The notes under the pieces are model-generated. The model made no database searches and was not told where the DNA came from. It saw only the letters and a list, made by a program, of their open reading frames with translations. Below, in pieces: positions 24,121 through 32,224 of a stretch of 42,146 nt of DNA (its first letter is position 1; each line of letters begins with the position of its first letter). The stretch is taken from positions 1-42,146 of the forward strand of contig JAFXSD010000013.1 of NCBI GenBank assembly GCA_017525905.1. The letters are read 5' to 3'. Made by a program: the position numbers and the translations under genes. This DNA is from Elusimicrobiota bacterium. GTDB lineage: Bacteria; Elusimicrobiota; Endomicrobiia; Endomicrobiales; Endomicrobiaceae.

Positions 24121-25476
24121 TTATTTTCCCTTTACTGTTTTTTCTATTTCTTTTTTAGCTGCATTTACAACATTTTGTGCTGTTTTTTTAATTTCTTTTT
24201 TATCTTGTCCTTCGAGCATTACTCTCAACAACTTTTCCGTTCCGGAATATCTTACTAAAATTCTCCCGTTATCTCCAAGTTTTTTTTCAACTTGTTTTAT
24301 AAGTTTTGTTGTTTGCGGTAACTTTTCCAACGGAATTTTTTCCAAAACTTTTTCATTTATAAGAACTTGCGGATATTTTTTTATCCAACCGCACATTTGT
24401 GAAAGAGATTTGTTTTCTTTTGTCAAGATATTCAACAACTGTAATGCACTTATCAGGCCGTCACCGGTATCCAATAACTGTTTAAAAATTATGTGTCCGG
24501 ATTGTTCTCCGCCGATAATTGCTTTATGTTTTATTAAATCTTCGTAAACGTACCTGTCTCCGACTTTGCTTGTAACAACTTTTATTTTTTCCTGCTTTGC
24601 GGCTTTTATAAGACCGAGATTTGCCATTACCGTGATAACAAGTGTATTATTTTTTAATTTGTTGTTATCTTTTAAATACTTTGATACCACACCCAAAAAA
24701 TAATCACCGTCGCGAACCATACCTTTATCATCAACCGAAATTACTCTGTCGGCATCACCGTCAAAGGCAAATCCGCAAAAAGTTTTTTTTGCTTTAACGA
24801 CGGTTGCCACCGTTTCGGGATGTAATGCGCCGCAATTTAAATTTATATTTTTGCCTGTAGGTTTATTGTTTATAACTATCACATCAGCTTTTAACTTCTT
24901 TAACACTTCCGGAGCAATTTTATATGATGCACCGTTTGCACAGTCTATTGCTATGGTTTTTCCTTTCAAAGCATCTTTAGGCATTAATGATATTAAAAAT
25001 TTTTCGTACTGTTTTACTAAATTTTTACCGGAAACATTTTTTATTTTTGAGTTTTTCGACAATACTTTTTTTTCTTCGATATATTTAACCAAATGTTTCT
25101 CTAATTTTGCTTCAACTTTATCCGGAAGCTTTTTCCCTTTAGACGAGAAAAATTTTATTCCGTTATCCAAATACGGATTATGAGAAGCGGATATTACTAT
25201 CCCCGCCTGATAATTATTGTTTTTTAATAAATATGCCACCGCCGGAGTGGGTAATACCCCCAAATCAATAACTTTTATTCCCGCGGCATTTATGCCGTGT
25301 TGTAAAGCTTTTAATATTCTTTTGCCCGACTCTCTTGTGTCTCTGCCGATTAAAATTCCGTTTCCTTTTTTATCGAGAGTTTCCGCAAGTACGTAACCTA
25401 TCAGAGAAACTGTATTGTTATCAAACGGAAATTCGTTTGATTTTCCTCTTATACCGTCTGTACCAAAAAATTTCAT
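24121..25476 (-). CDS. glmM: Phosphoglucosamine mutase
   Basis: GlmM converts glucosamine-6-phosphate to glucosamine-1-phosphate on the route to UDP-GlcNAc for peptidoglycan and lipid A. The 451-residue protein shows the N-terminal FFGTDGIRG, the active-site serine loop VISASHNPYLDNG (about 95-107), the metal-binding DGDADR (about 240) and the C-terminal phosphate-binding RYSGTE loop. The open frame extends 14 codons further, but the family start MKFFGTDGIRG at ATG 25476 has AAGG 7 nt upstream and is preferred. It is followed without a gap by pdxJ. Confidence 0.95.
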   Translation of the reverse strand: MKFFGTDGIRGKSNEFPFDNNTVSLIGYVLAETLDKKGNGILIGRDTRESGKRILKALQHGINAAGIKVIDLGVLPTPAVAYLLKNNNYQAGIVISASHNPYLDNGIKFFSSKGKKLPDKVEAKLEKHLVKYIEEKKVLSKNSKIKNVSGKNLVKQYEKFLISLMPKDALKGKTIAIDCANGASYKIAPEVLKKLKADVIVINNKPTGKNINLNCGALHPETVATVVKAKKTFCGFAFDGDADRVISVDDKGMVRDGDYFLGVVSKYLKDNNKLKNNTLVITVMANLGLIKAAKQEKIKVVTSKVGDRYVYEDLIKHKAIIGGEQSGHIIFKQLLDTGDGLISALQLLNILTKENKSLSQMCGWIKKYPQVLINEKVLEKIPLEKLPQTTKLIKQVEKKLGDNGRILVRYSGTEKLLRVMLEGQDKKEIKKTAQNVVNAAKKEIEKTVKGK

Positions 25477-25543
25477 ATAGTTACCTTTATAAAATATATT
25501 TTGTAATATTATACACAATTATGTTTGCTTTATAAACGAATTT

Positions 25544-26866
25544 TTATATTAAATTTTTCTTTTCCGTTAAATAATTAATTCGTTCTCTTTTTTTCAAAAG
25601 CTCGTCTATCTTTTCATCAATTATCACATCCGATTTTTTTATGGGTTTTGCTAAACTTATACCTTCCAAATCTTTACATCTGCTGAGAGCAACATATAAC
25701 TGTCCGGGAGCAAATGCACCATACCCTAAATCTATTAACACATTATCAAAAGTTTTACCCTGACTTTTATGTATTGTTACCGCCCAGGCAAGTTTCATCG
25801 GATACTGCGAAAAAGAACCGGCATGTTCCGTTTCTATTGCATTTAAATCTTTGTTCCACTTATACTTAAATAAATCCCATTTATATTGTTCTACAATTTC
25901 GGTTTTACCGTTTTGCATTTTAACATATATCTTATATTTGTCGTCGGATAAATCTTTTATAATGTCTTCTATAACACCGATGGACCCGTTAACCCATCTG
26001 TCCTTACTGTCATTATTTAACATCATTACCTGTGCACCGACTTTCAGTTTAAGTTCATAATTTACGGGAAATGCGGAAACATTGTCAACGTCTTCGGTTT
26101 CGGCGGTAAAAGTGTACGGATCGCAATGTATTTGCCCTAAAAATTTATTATTGTAAAATTCCGCCGACTTGTTTGTTGTCGTCAATAAAACCGATAATTT
26201 TCTGTTTTCGGATTTCTTGTTTACATTTTTGTTCAAAGAATCTATTATTTCTGAATTTACATGATTTGTTCTTATTGAATTAAGTATATTTATAAATTTT
26301 TCGTCGGTTTGTCTGTAAACTTTTTGAAATTCTATTACATGACAATAAACTTCGTTCATACATTTCGCACTGAAAAAGTACGGACTGTCATAATACTCAT
26401 GAAACAAAAATTCTTCTTCTTTTGTAACTACCGGCGGTAATTGCATTAAGTCACCGATAAAAAGCATCTGTACTCCGCCGAACGGCAACTTTGGAATCGG
26501 TCCGTTTAATCTTAAAAACTTATCAACACAATCCAAAAGATCGGCCCTTAACATAGAAACTTCATCGATGATAATAGTTTCCACATTTTTGTATATGGAA
26601 TTTTTACCGTATCTTCTTTTTGTAACTTTATCCAATGTAATATCTGTTTTAAATTTAAAAAAGGAATGTATTGTTTCGCCTCCCGCGTTTAGTGCCGCCA
26701 CACCTGTAGGAGCCAAAATAACAAACTTCTTTTTACATTGGGAAACAAAATATTTTAAAAATGTAGTTTTGCCGGTTCCGGCTTTGCCGGTAACAAAAAC
26801 ATTATCATTTGTTTGCAATAATATTTTTAAAGCCAACTGAAATTCATTATTTATTTCCACTGCCAT
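25544..26866 (-). CDS. PIF1/RecD-like superfamily 1B helicase
   Basis: This is a 440-residue 5'-to-3' DNA helicase-type ATPase. Motifs in order: GKAGTGKTTFLKYF (Walker A, about 27-40), LAPTGVAALNAGG (motif Ia), IIIDEVSML (Walker B), IGDLMQLPPVV (motif III), FQKVYRQ (motif IV region), AVTIHKSQGKTFD (motif V) and LYVALSRC (motif VI, near residue 400). PIF1-type helicases act on stalled forks, G-quadruplexes and R-loops; bacterial versions are common in anaerobes. The gene is next to a group of DnaA-box-like sequences and parB, and is the only DNA-metabolism gene on the left flank of the segregation cluster. An AGG site precedes the ATG. Confidence 0.87.
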   Translation of the reverse strand: MAVEINNEFQLALKILLQTNDNVFVTGKAGTGKTTFLKYFVSQCKKKFVILAPTGVAALNAGGETIHSFFKFKTDITLDKVTKRRYGKNSIYKNVETIIIDEVSMLRADLLDCVDKFLRLNGPIPKLPFGGVQMLFIGDLMQLPPVVTKEEEFLFHEYYDSPYFFSAKCMNEVYCHVIEFQKVYRQTDEKFINILNSIRTNHVNSEIIDSLNKNVNKKSENRKLSVLLTTTNKSAEFYNNKFLGQIHCDPYTFTAETEDVDNVSAFPVNYELKLKVGAQVMMLNNDSKDRWVNGSIGVIEDIIKDLSDDKYKIYVKMQNGKTEIVEQYKWDLFKYKWNKDLNAIETEHAGSFSQYPMKLAWAVTIHKSQGKTFDNVLIDLGYGAFAPGQLYVALSRCKDLEGISLAKPIKKSDVIIDEKIDELLKKRERINYLTEKKNLI

Positions 26867-26910
26867 TTATATACCTGAATACCACTTACAAATAAATTAT
26901 ATTTTAATAC

Positions 26911-27056
26911 TTATCCACAAGTTAATCACAATCGCTATTTTTGTATTATTTTTTATTCAATTTAATAAAATTTATTTGATTTTTCAATTATTTTTATAAA
27001 TTTACAAAGTAAATTGTATTATACAAATTATATAAAATTATACCTTGTTATACACA
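26911..27056. other. Cluster of DnaA-box-like sequences between parB and the PIF1 gene
   Basis: In the AT-rich gap 26867-27064 there is a perfect DnaA box TTATCCACA (26911-26919), TTAATCACA (26922-26930), TTATACAAA (27019-27027) and TTATACACA (27048-27056), all in the same orientation. The spacer between them is almost pure A/T and could unwind easily. It could be an additional DnaA-binding or origin element, or a titration site. Only the first site is an exact consensus match. Confidence 0.45.
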
Positions 27057-27064
27057 ATTGTTAA

Positions 27065-27928
27065 TTACTGTTTTCTTAAAATATTGGATATTCTTTCCAA
27101 TTCTTCCAAATTGCTGTAATTAAATGTAATTTTACCTTTTTTCCCGTTTCCTGTAATAGCAATTTTTGTTCCGTATACTCTTTGCAATTCATCAATTAAG
27201 TTTGAAATTTCAGCATCTTGTTGTTTTACTTTAACAACTTTTTCTTTTTTCCCTTTTACTTCAGATACTTTAAGTTCAACATCTCTTACAGTTAATCCTT
27301 CATTTAATATTTGGCTAGCCATTTCCTGCAATTTATTTTCATCGGTTATACTTGCCAACATTCTGCCGTGTCCGGAAGAAAGCTTTCCGTCTATTATCAT
27401 AGTTTGAATATTGCCCGGCAAATTTAACAATCTTAAACTGTTTGCAATTACAGATCTGTTCTTTTTAACTATTTTTGATATTTGTTCCTGTGTATACTTG
27501 TATTCTTCGGAATATTTTTTGTATGCAAGAGCTTCTTCTATAGGATTTAAATCTTCTCTTTGAATATTTTCTATTAAAGCAAGGTCCAATTTATCTTTAT
27601 CCGAGGCACCTTCTTGAATAATAGCTCTTATTTCCGTAAAACCTGCAAGTTTTGATGCTCTTAATCTTCTTTCCCCCGCTATAAGCTCATATTCTCCCGG
27701 AGCAACGGAACGAACAACTATTATAGGTTCAAGTAACCCGTTTTCTTTTATTGAGTCCGCAAGTTCTTGTAATTTTTCTTCATTAAAAAGAGTTCTCGGT
27801 TGGTGTCTGTTCGGTTTTATTTTATCAATGCTTATATTTTCCACTCTTTCTACCGCATCATTATTTTGGGTTGCTGTCAATGGTGACATTATTGCTTCAA
27901 GGCCTCTACCTAATTTCATTTTTGACAT
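27065..27928 (-). CDS. parB: Chromosome-partitioning protein ParB
   Basis: ParB binds parS, uses CTP to load and slide as a clamp on DNA, and drives origin segregation with ParA. The 287-residue protein has the N-terminal domain with IDKIKPNRHQPRTLFNEEKL (about 30-49), the CTP-binding box LIAGERRLRASKLAG (about 88-102), the RDGxxx-like EDLNPIEEALAYK segment, the parS-binding helix-turn-helix (EQISKIVKKNRSVIANSLRL, about 146-165) and a C-terminal dimerisation domain. An AAGGAG site precedes the ATG. It follows parA by 46 nt. Four parS-type sequences lie 0.9-3.5 kb upstream. Confidence 0.96.
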   Translation of the reverse strand: MSKMKLGRGLEAIMSPLTATQNNDAVERVENISIDKIKPNRHQPRTLFNEEKLQELADSIKENGLLEPIIVVRSVAPGEYELIAGERRLRASKLAGFTEIRAIIQEGASDKDKLDLALIENIQREDLNPIEEALAYKKYSEEYKYTQEQISKIVKKNRSVIANSLRLLNLPGNIQTMIIDGKLSSGHGRMLASITDENKLQEMASQILNEGLTVRDVELKVSEVKGKKEKVVKVKQQDAEISNLIDELQRVYGTKIAITGNGKKGKITFNYSNLEELERISNILRKQ

Positions 27929-27974
27929 TTTATATCTCCTTATTCAATTATTTTTATAGTCCGATTTAATACTT

Positions 27975-28754
27975 TTATTGTTCCATATTTGTAACAATAT
28001 TTTGTTTTGACAAAAATTCTGTTGCAAAATCCAAATAAGATTCGGTTCCTTTGCAATGTTTATCATATAATATTGCCGGTTTACCGAAACTTGGTGCTTC
28101 CATTAATTTTACATTTACAGGGATTTTAGTATTATAAACCTTATCTCCGAAAAATTTTACAACTTCATCTACAACTTGTTGAGATAATTTTGTTCTGCTG
28201 TCAAACATAGTAAAAAGCACACCTTCCAAATCTAAATGATATTTTTGCATTAAAGTAAAAATTGTTTTTGATAATTGCCCTAACCCCTGCAACTCAAAAA
28301 ATCCGCATTTCATAGGAATTATTACCGTATCTGCGGCAACAAGTGAATTAATTGTCAGTAATCCGAGAGTCGGGGGACAATCTATTATTATATATTTATA
28401 AACCTTTTGAAATTTTTCCAAAGCCATCTTTAATCTTTGCTCTCTGTTTTCTATAGTAACCAGTTCTATTTCCGCACCGCTCAAATCAAGAGTTGCAGGA
28501 GCAATATCGAGCCAATCCATAGCAGTTGTTTTTAGCACATCTTCTAAGGCCACTTCATTTATAAGAACATTATATATGGTCTTATTTATTCCGGTTTGAT
28601 CTATCCCCAAACCGCTTGTAGTGTTACTTTGCGGATCCATATCAATCAACAAACACTCTTGTCCTAAATGAGCTAAACTTGCAGCAAGATTTATTGCTGT
28701 TGTAGTTTTTCCCACACCGCCTTTTTGATTTGCAATGGCAATTACTTTACTCAT
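27975..28754 (-). CDS. parA: Chromosome-partitioning ATPase ParA (Soj)
   Basis: This is a deviant-Walker ATPase of the ParA/MinD class that binds DNA non-specifically when ATP-bound and works with ParB to move replicated origins; Soj can also regulate DnaA. The 259-residue protein shows NQKGGVGKTTTAINLA (about 9-24, with the signature lysine), DMDPQSNTTSGLG (A'-box), IIIDCPPTLG (Walker B-like) and TMFDSRTKLSQQV. AGGAG precedes the ATG by 8 nt. It is upstream of parB in the usual order, with a parS-like site 27 nt before its start codon, so ParB may autoregulate the operon. Confidence 0.96.
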   Translation of the reverse strand: MSKVIAIANQKGGVGKTTTAINLAASLAHLGQECLLIDMDPQSNTTSGLGIDQTGINKTIYNVLINEVALEDVLKTTAMDWLDIAPATLDLSGAEIELVTIENREQRLKMALEKFQKVYKYIIIDCPPTLGLLTINSLVAADTVIIPMKCGFFELQGLGQLSKTIFTLMQKYHLDLEGVLFTMFDSRTKLSQQVVDEVVKFFGDKVYNTKIPVNVKLMEAPSFGKPAILYDKHCKGTESYLDFATEFLSKQNIVTNMEQ

Positions 28755-28780
28755 GGTAAAATCTCCTATTTAACATCTAT

Positions 28781-28796
28781 TGTTTCACATGAAACA
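28781..28796. promoter_or_regulatory. parS-type site 1
   Basis: TGTTTCACATGAAACA is palindromic apart from its two central bases' neighbours and differs from the canonical parS (TGTTTCACGTGAAACA) by a single base. It lies directly upstream of parA, so ParB bound here could also affect parAB transcription. Confidence 0.8.
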
Positions 28797-28895
28797 ATTT
28801 GAAATAATTATATATTATTTAATATTTTTTTACAATATGCTTTTGTTTTAAATTGTTATTATAAATTATATATTGTAAATTATCAATTGCTGTTT

Positions 28896-28911
28896 TGTTT
28901 CACATGAAACA
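28896..28911. promoter_or_regulatory. parS-type site 2
   Basis: A second TGTTTCACATGAAACA with one base different from canonical parS. It is at the end of an AT-rich repeat (from about 28860) that recurs at 31421-31478 and, inverted, at 29817-29864. Confidence 0.8.
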
Positions 28912-28919
28912 TTTTTATT

Positions 28920-29795
28920 CTAAAACAAATCTAACTGCCGATTTTCTTTTATTGTTTTACTTTCAAAAGTATTAAGGTACTGAAAAATCTCATTGTTATC
29001 ACAAGCTATATTGTGTTGTTTACAAGTTTTATAGAATATATTCATTAGATATTTGTTATCAGGACTATTTAATATATAATTATTTCCATAGGTTTTTATA
29101 TATTTTTCTTTTATGGCGGGGAAGAACTTATCTAATTTTTCATAAAAGTATTCCCTGTTTCCCTCTCTTAGAGTTACCCCCATCCCGAAACATATAACGC
29201 CATATACTTTTGCTTTGATACAATAATCTAAAATACCGGCTAAATTTTCTTTTGTATCATTTATAAACGGCAATACAGGTGTAAGCCAAACAACTGCAGG
29301 AATATTATTTTGATTTAAAATCTTCAAAATTTCAAACCTTTCTTTAGTAGTACTTACATTAGGTTCTATTATTTCGCACAATTTTTCATCAAATGTAGTT
29401 AATGTCATCTGAATAACACATTTTGTTTTCCTGTTTATTTCTTTTAATATATCCAAATCTCTTAAAACAGATTCGGACTTCGTAATAAGTGTTGCACCAA
29501 AATCATACTTACATATTAATTCCAACGCTTTTCTTGTATTTTGTATTTCTTTTTCTAAGGGTATATATGGATCTGTCATAGATCCCATGCCAATCATACA
29601 CTTTTTTCTCTTACCTTTCAGAGCTTTCTCCAATAGCTCTATGGCATTTGACTTTATTTCTATATCTTCAAACGAATGTTGCATATTATACACTTTGCTT
29701 CTTGAATCACAATAAATGCAACCATGGGAACAACCTCTATACAGATTCATTCCGTTTTTTGCAGACAATATAGTTTTTACCTTAGTATAATGCAT
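28920..29795 (-). CDS. SPL-family radical SAM protein
   Basis: This 291-residue radical SAM protein resembles the spore-photoproduct-lyase-like group (SplB/Rv2578c type). The [4Fe-4S] cluster cysteines are in YRGCSHGCIYCDSR (C22, C26, C29), followed by the GMGSMTDPYIPLEKE segment (about 70-84) typical of the group, which binds S-adenosylmethionine. Members outside spore formers have mostly unknown substrates, probably nucleic-acid linked. The C-terminus ends in RQLDLF, which matches the bacterial sliding-clamp binding consensus QL[S/D]LF and would place the enzyme at replication or repair sites. AGGA precedes the ATG. It is flanked by parS-type sites on both sides. Confidence 0.8.
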   Translation of the reverse strand: MHYTKVKTILSAKNGMNLYRGCSHGCIYCDSRSKVYNMQHSFEDIEIKSNAIELLEKALKGKRKKCMIGMGSMTDPYIPLEKEIQNTRKALELICKYDFGATLITKSESVLRDLDILKEINRKTKCVIQMTLTTFDEKLCEIIEPNVSTTKERFEILKILNQNNIPAVVWLTPVLPFINDTKENLAGILDYCIKAKVYGVICFGMGVTLREGNREYFYEKLDKFFPAIKEKYIKTYGNNYILNSPDNKYLMNIFYKTCKQHNIACDNNEIFQYLNTFESKTIKENRQLDLF

Positions 29796-29816
29796 AATTT
29801 ATCCTGATTATATAAT

Positions 29817-29832
29817 TGTTTCACATGAAACA
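29817..29832. promoter_or_regulatory. parS-type site 3
   Basis: TGTTTCACATGAAACA, one base from canonical parS, 22 nt upstream of the SPL-family gene. The following bases (AATACGACAATTTATAATTT) match, in inverted orientation, the flank of the perfect site at 31463. Confidence 0.8.
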
Positions 29833-29873
29833 ATACGACAATTTATAATTTATAATTAACTGCAAACTTCAAC

Positions 29874-29947
29874 TGTTTTTAGTTTTTTTATTGGAGGTTG
29901 TCTCTATCGCTCCCATGGTCAACCGAAAATAAAGGAAACTAAAAACA
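29874..29947. ncRNA. Candidate structured RNA between two radical SAM genes
   Basis: A 12-nt perfect stem, TGTTTTTAGTTT (29874-29885) with AAACTAAAAACA (29936-29947), is extended by TTTATT/AATAAA. A second stem, GGTTG (29896-29900) with CAACC (29920-29924), encloses a loop TCTCTATCGCTCCCATGG. The total is 74 nt. The stem-internal loop-stem shape looks like a folded RNA on either strand. No known class is recognised and there is no T-run for a terminator. Confidence 0.35.
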
Positions 29948-30071
29948 CAAATTTATAATGACAATGTATAATTAACGACTAAAATACAAACACCCATAAG
30001 GAAAAGCAAAAGCGACCGGTACATAAAAAAAGTAAATACAAAGTTATAATTTAAAAGTTAAAGCCGTCCAG

Positions 30072-31379
30072 CTAAAGTTGTTTGTTTAAGTTTTTGGCGT
30101 ATTCTTTCAACTTAATAAGTTTATCATAATCTTTATTTAAAGTCATAAAATATGTATTATTTTGAGTGAGGGGATCTTGTTTCAGCTCTTCCGGCAATGT
30201 TTGCCAGTCTTTAGTGTATGGTATCGGGCTATATTCAGACAATGATATTTTTGAACCCAAATTATGAACATATTTGATAGATTCTTTTATATTTTCTATG
30301 TTTTGCCCCGGCATACCTATTAAAAGATATGTTATATATTCCCCTTTATTATATCCTGCATTATTAAGATATTTTATTGTTCTTTCATATTCGCTGTTAC
30401 TAACTTTATTATTACTGTTTTTTTGTTCCTGGCTGTTAGATGTTTCCAAACTAAATCTTGGTTGAATAAATTTAGCATTAAACATTAATTCTGCCAGTTC
30501 TTGATCTAAAAACCTTGCATGAAGTCCGTTTGGAGTGTGAAAATAAAAATTTTTATTGTCTTTTTGAAGCTCTTTTAATAATATTTTCATTAATTTATCG
30601 GAATTAAATATTAATGCATCATCATAAAAAACCACATTTTCTACATTATTATAAGTTAATTTATAAATTTCATCTTTTATTACTAGCGGGTTTTTTATTG
30701 TATATGTATTATTGTTTAATATATATTGGGCACAATAATTGCACTTAAAAGGGCAACCTATACTTGTTTTTAATGCTATATACTCTTGATTTTTATAAAA
30801 TGAATAATCCGGCAGGGGAAATTTTTCAAAATTTGAATCTATTTCAATATTTATATTATATTTTTTAAATACGGGGGTAAAACTATCAAATGTCCCCGTA
30901 ACAACATTATCTATACTTTTTATCGTTTTTGCATGTTCGTTACATAGAGTAGCATATATACCGCTGAGTATTATCGGCGTTTCAGGAAATATCCGTTTTA
31001 ATAATTCCGATACCTCTATTATACCTAAATACCAATAGGTCATAATAGAACCGATTATTATGATATCAGGTTGTTCTATAGTTTTAAAAAATTGTTCTGC
31101 TGTATATGAAGGAATGCCGAATCTATGATATTTTCTTTTAATATTATGAATAACAAGAGGTTTTTCTATTTCTTGTTGTATATAATGGCCGCATCCATAT
31201 TCATTTGACGGTTGTTTCGGTATATTAGGATAATTCCTGTCCATATAATCAAAAAACTGTACATCTATATTTTGTTGTTTTAATATTGATGATAAATATA
31301 AAAGGCCTAAAGGTTTTGCCCATAAATCATAGGCAGAAAAATCGTATACAGGGGGATTAACTAATAATATTTTAGTCAT
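30072..31379 (-). CDS. Radical SAM protein with B12-binding-like N-terminal domain
   Basis: The protein has 435 residues. The N-terminal 190 form a Rossmann-like domain as in B12-binding radical SAM enzymes (ILLVNPPVYDFSAYDLWAKP, then LGLLYLSSILKQQNIDVQFF), though no DxHxxG cobalamin motif is seen. The radical SAM core has CPFKCNYC (C209, C213, C216), VVFYDDALIF and GMPGQNIENIKESI. This is a BchE/hopanoid-type architecture (class B), whose members do methylations, cyclisations or ring modifications; the substrate is unknown. It is 276 nt upstream of the SPL-family gene, with a parS-type site and a structured repeat between. No strong ribosome site is seen. Confidence 0.78.
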   Translation of the reverse strand: MTKILLVNPPVYDFSAYDLWAKPLGLLYLSSILKQQNIDVQFFDYMDRNYPNIPKQPSNEYGCGHYIQQEIEKPLVIHNIKRKYHRFGIPSYTAEQFFKTIEQPDIIIIGSIMTYWYLGIIEVSELLKRIFPETPIILSGIYATLCNEHAKTIKSIDNVVTGTFDSFTPVFKKYNINIEIDSNFEKFPLPDYSFYKNQEYIALKTSIGCPFKCNYCAQYILNNNTYTIKNPLVIKDEIYKLTYNNVENVVFYDDALIFNSDKLMKILLKELQKDNKNFYFHTPNGLHARFLDQELAELMFNAKFIQPRFSLETSNSQEQKNSNNKVSNSEYERTIKYLNNAGYNKGEYITYLLIGMPGQNIENIKESIKYVHNLGSKISLSEYSPIPYTKDWQTLPEELKQDPLTQNNTYFMTLNKDYDKLIKLKEYAKNLNKQL

Positions 31380-31462
31380 TTTTATTTTAAATTAAGATTT
31401 TACTATTGTTTGCTGTTGTCATTAATTATATATTATACATTGTAAATTATAAATTGCCGTAT

Positions 31463-31478
31463 TGTTTCACGTGAAACA
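31463..31478. promoter_or_regulatory. parS site 4 (perfect)
   Basis: TGTTTCACGTGAAACA is the exact canonical 16-bp parS palindrome bound by ParB. It lies between the HAD gene and the radical SAM gene, 3.5 kb from parB and 6.6 kb from dnaA, the usual origin-proximal position. Confidence 0.95.
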
Positions 31479-31484
31479 AATTTA

Positions 31485-32135
31485 CTATATGCAAAAAATA
31501 TCACTTACTTTTGAACAAACAACATCTGCTTTCTTTAAGTATTGTTTTGGAAGGCTTGTTGTAACCGCAACACAGAACATTTTTGCTGTTTTTGCTGCTT
31601 TTATGCCGTAGGGGGCATTTTCTATAACTATACACTCGCCGGGCTTAACTTTTAATTGTTTTGCTGCCGTTAAATACGAATCGGGATAAGGTTTTCCTCT
31701 TTTTATCATATCTGCAGCAATTATAACATCAAATTTGGATACTATTTTTTTAGGTAACATGGATTTTACTTTATCTCTGTTGGAACCTGTAACTATTGCA
31801 AGAAGAAATCCTTGTTTTTTTAAGTGATTTAGCACTTGTTCGACATCAGGGAACAAATGAACTTTAAAATATTTTTTATATAATTTATCCCTTAATTTTA
31901 AAACTTCAGCTAAAATTTTGGCATTATATCCAATTTTATCTCTTTCAAAGAATCTCTTAACACAAATTTCGCATTTTTCACCTTCTTTTTCATAAATATC
32001 AAAAGGGGAAACCGTAACATTATACTTCTTTAACGTTTCAAACCAGGAAATAAAATGATATGGCATGGAATCAACAATGACTCCATCCATATCAAATAAT
32101 ACCGCTTTATATTTTTTAAAATTCTTAATCTTCAT
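31485..32135 (-). CDS. HAD-superfamily sugar-phosphate phosphatase/phosphoglucomutase-like protein
   Basis: This cytosolic HAD hydrolase has 216 residues and a helical cap inserted after motif I (subclass I, beta-phosphoglucomutase/phosphatase group). Motif I is VLFDMDGVIVDS (about 12-23, nucleophile D15), motif II VTGSN (about 115), motif III lysine in RGKPYPDSY and motif IV VIENAPYGIKAAK. The substrate could be a sugar phosphate or a phosphonate. It is the last gene of the minus-strand run iorA-iorB-paaK-ACT, but its connection to that pathway is unclear and no strong ribosome site precedes its ATG. Confidence 0.85.
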   Translation of the reverse strand: MKIKNFKKYKAVLFDMDGVIVDSMPYHFISWFETLKKYNVTVSPFDIYEKEGEKCEICVKRFFERDKIGYNAKILAEVLKLRDKLYKKYFKVHLFPDVEQVLNHLKKQGFLLAIVTGSNRDKVKSMLPKKIVSKFDVIIAADMIKRGKPYPDSYLTAAKQLKVKPGECIVIENAPYGIKAAKTAKMFCVAVTTSLPKQYLKKADVVCSKVSDIFCI

Positions 32136-32163
32136 ACTTCTAAACTTTTATTCTTTGTTGTTA

Positions 32164-32224
32164 GTCGTTTCTATACATCCATACATCTAAGCATCTATAC
32201 ATCAAAATTGCCCTTGGCAATTTT
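32164..32224 (-). repeat. Hairpin plus four 8-bp units (copy 1)
   Basis: Read on the minus strand: a hairpin AAAATTGCC-AAG-GGCAATTTT (32224-32204), then four 8-nt units GATGTATA, GATGCTTA, GATGTATG, GATGTATA, then GAAACGAC. The hairpin overlaps the stop codon of the ACT gene and could act as its terminator. The same order of parts occurs at 34564-34622 on the plus strand. Confidence 0.65.

Noticed and set aside
29874..29947. A known riboswitch such as preQ1 or SAM class
   Set aside because: The GGAGG...CTCCC impression does not match the conserved cores, and no downstream gene of those pathways is close.
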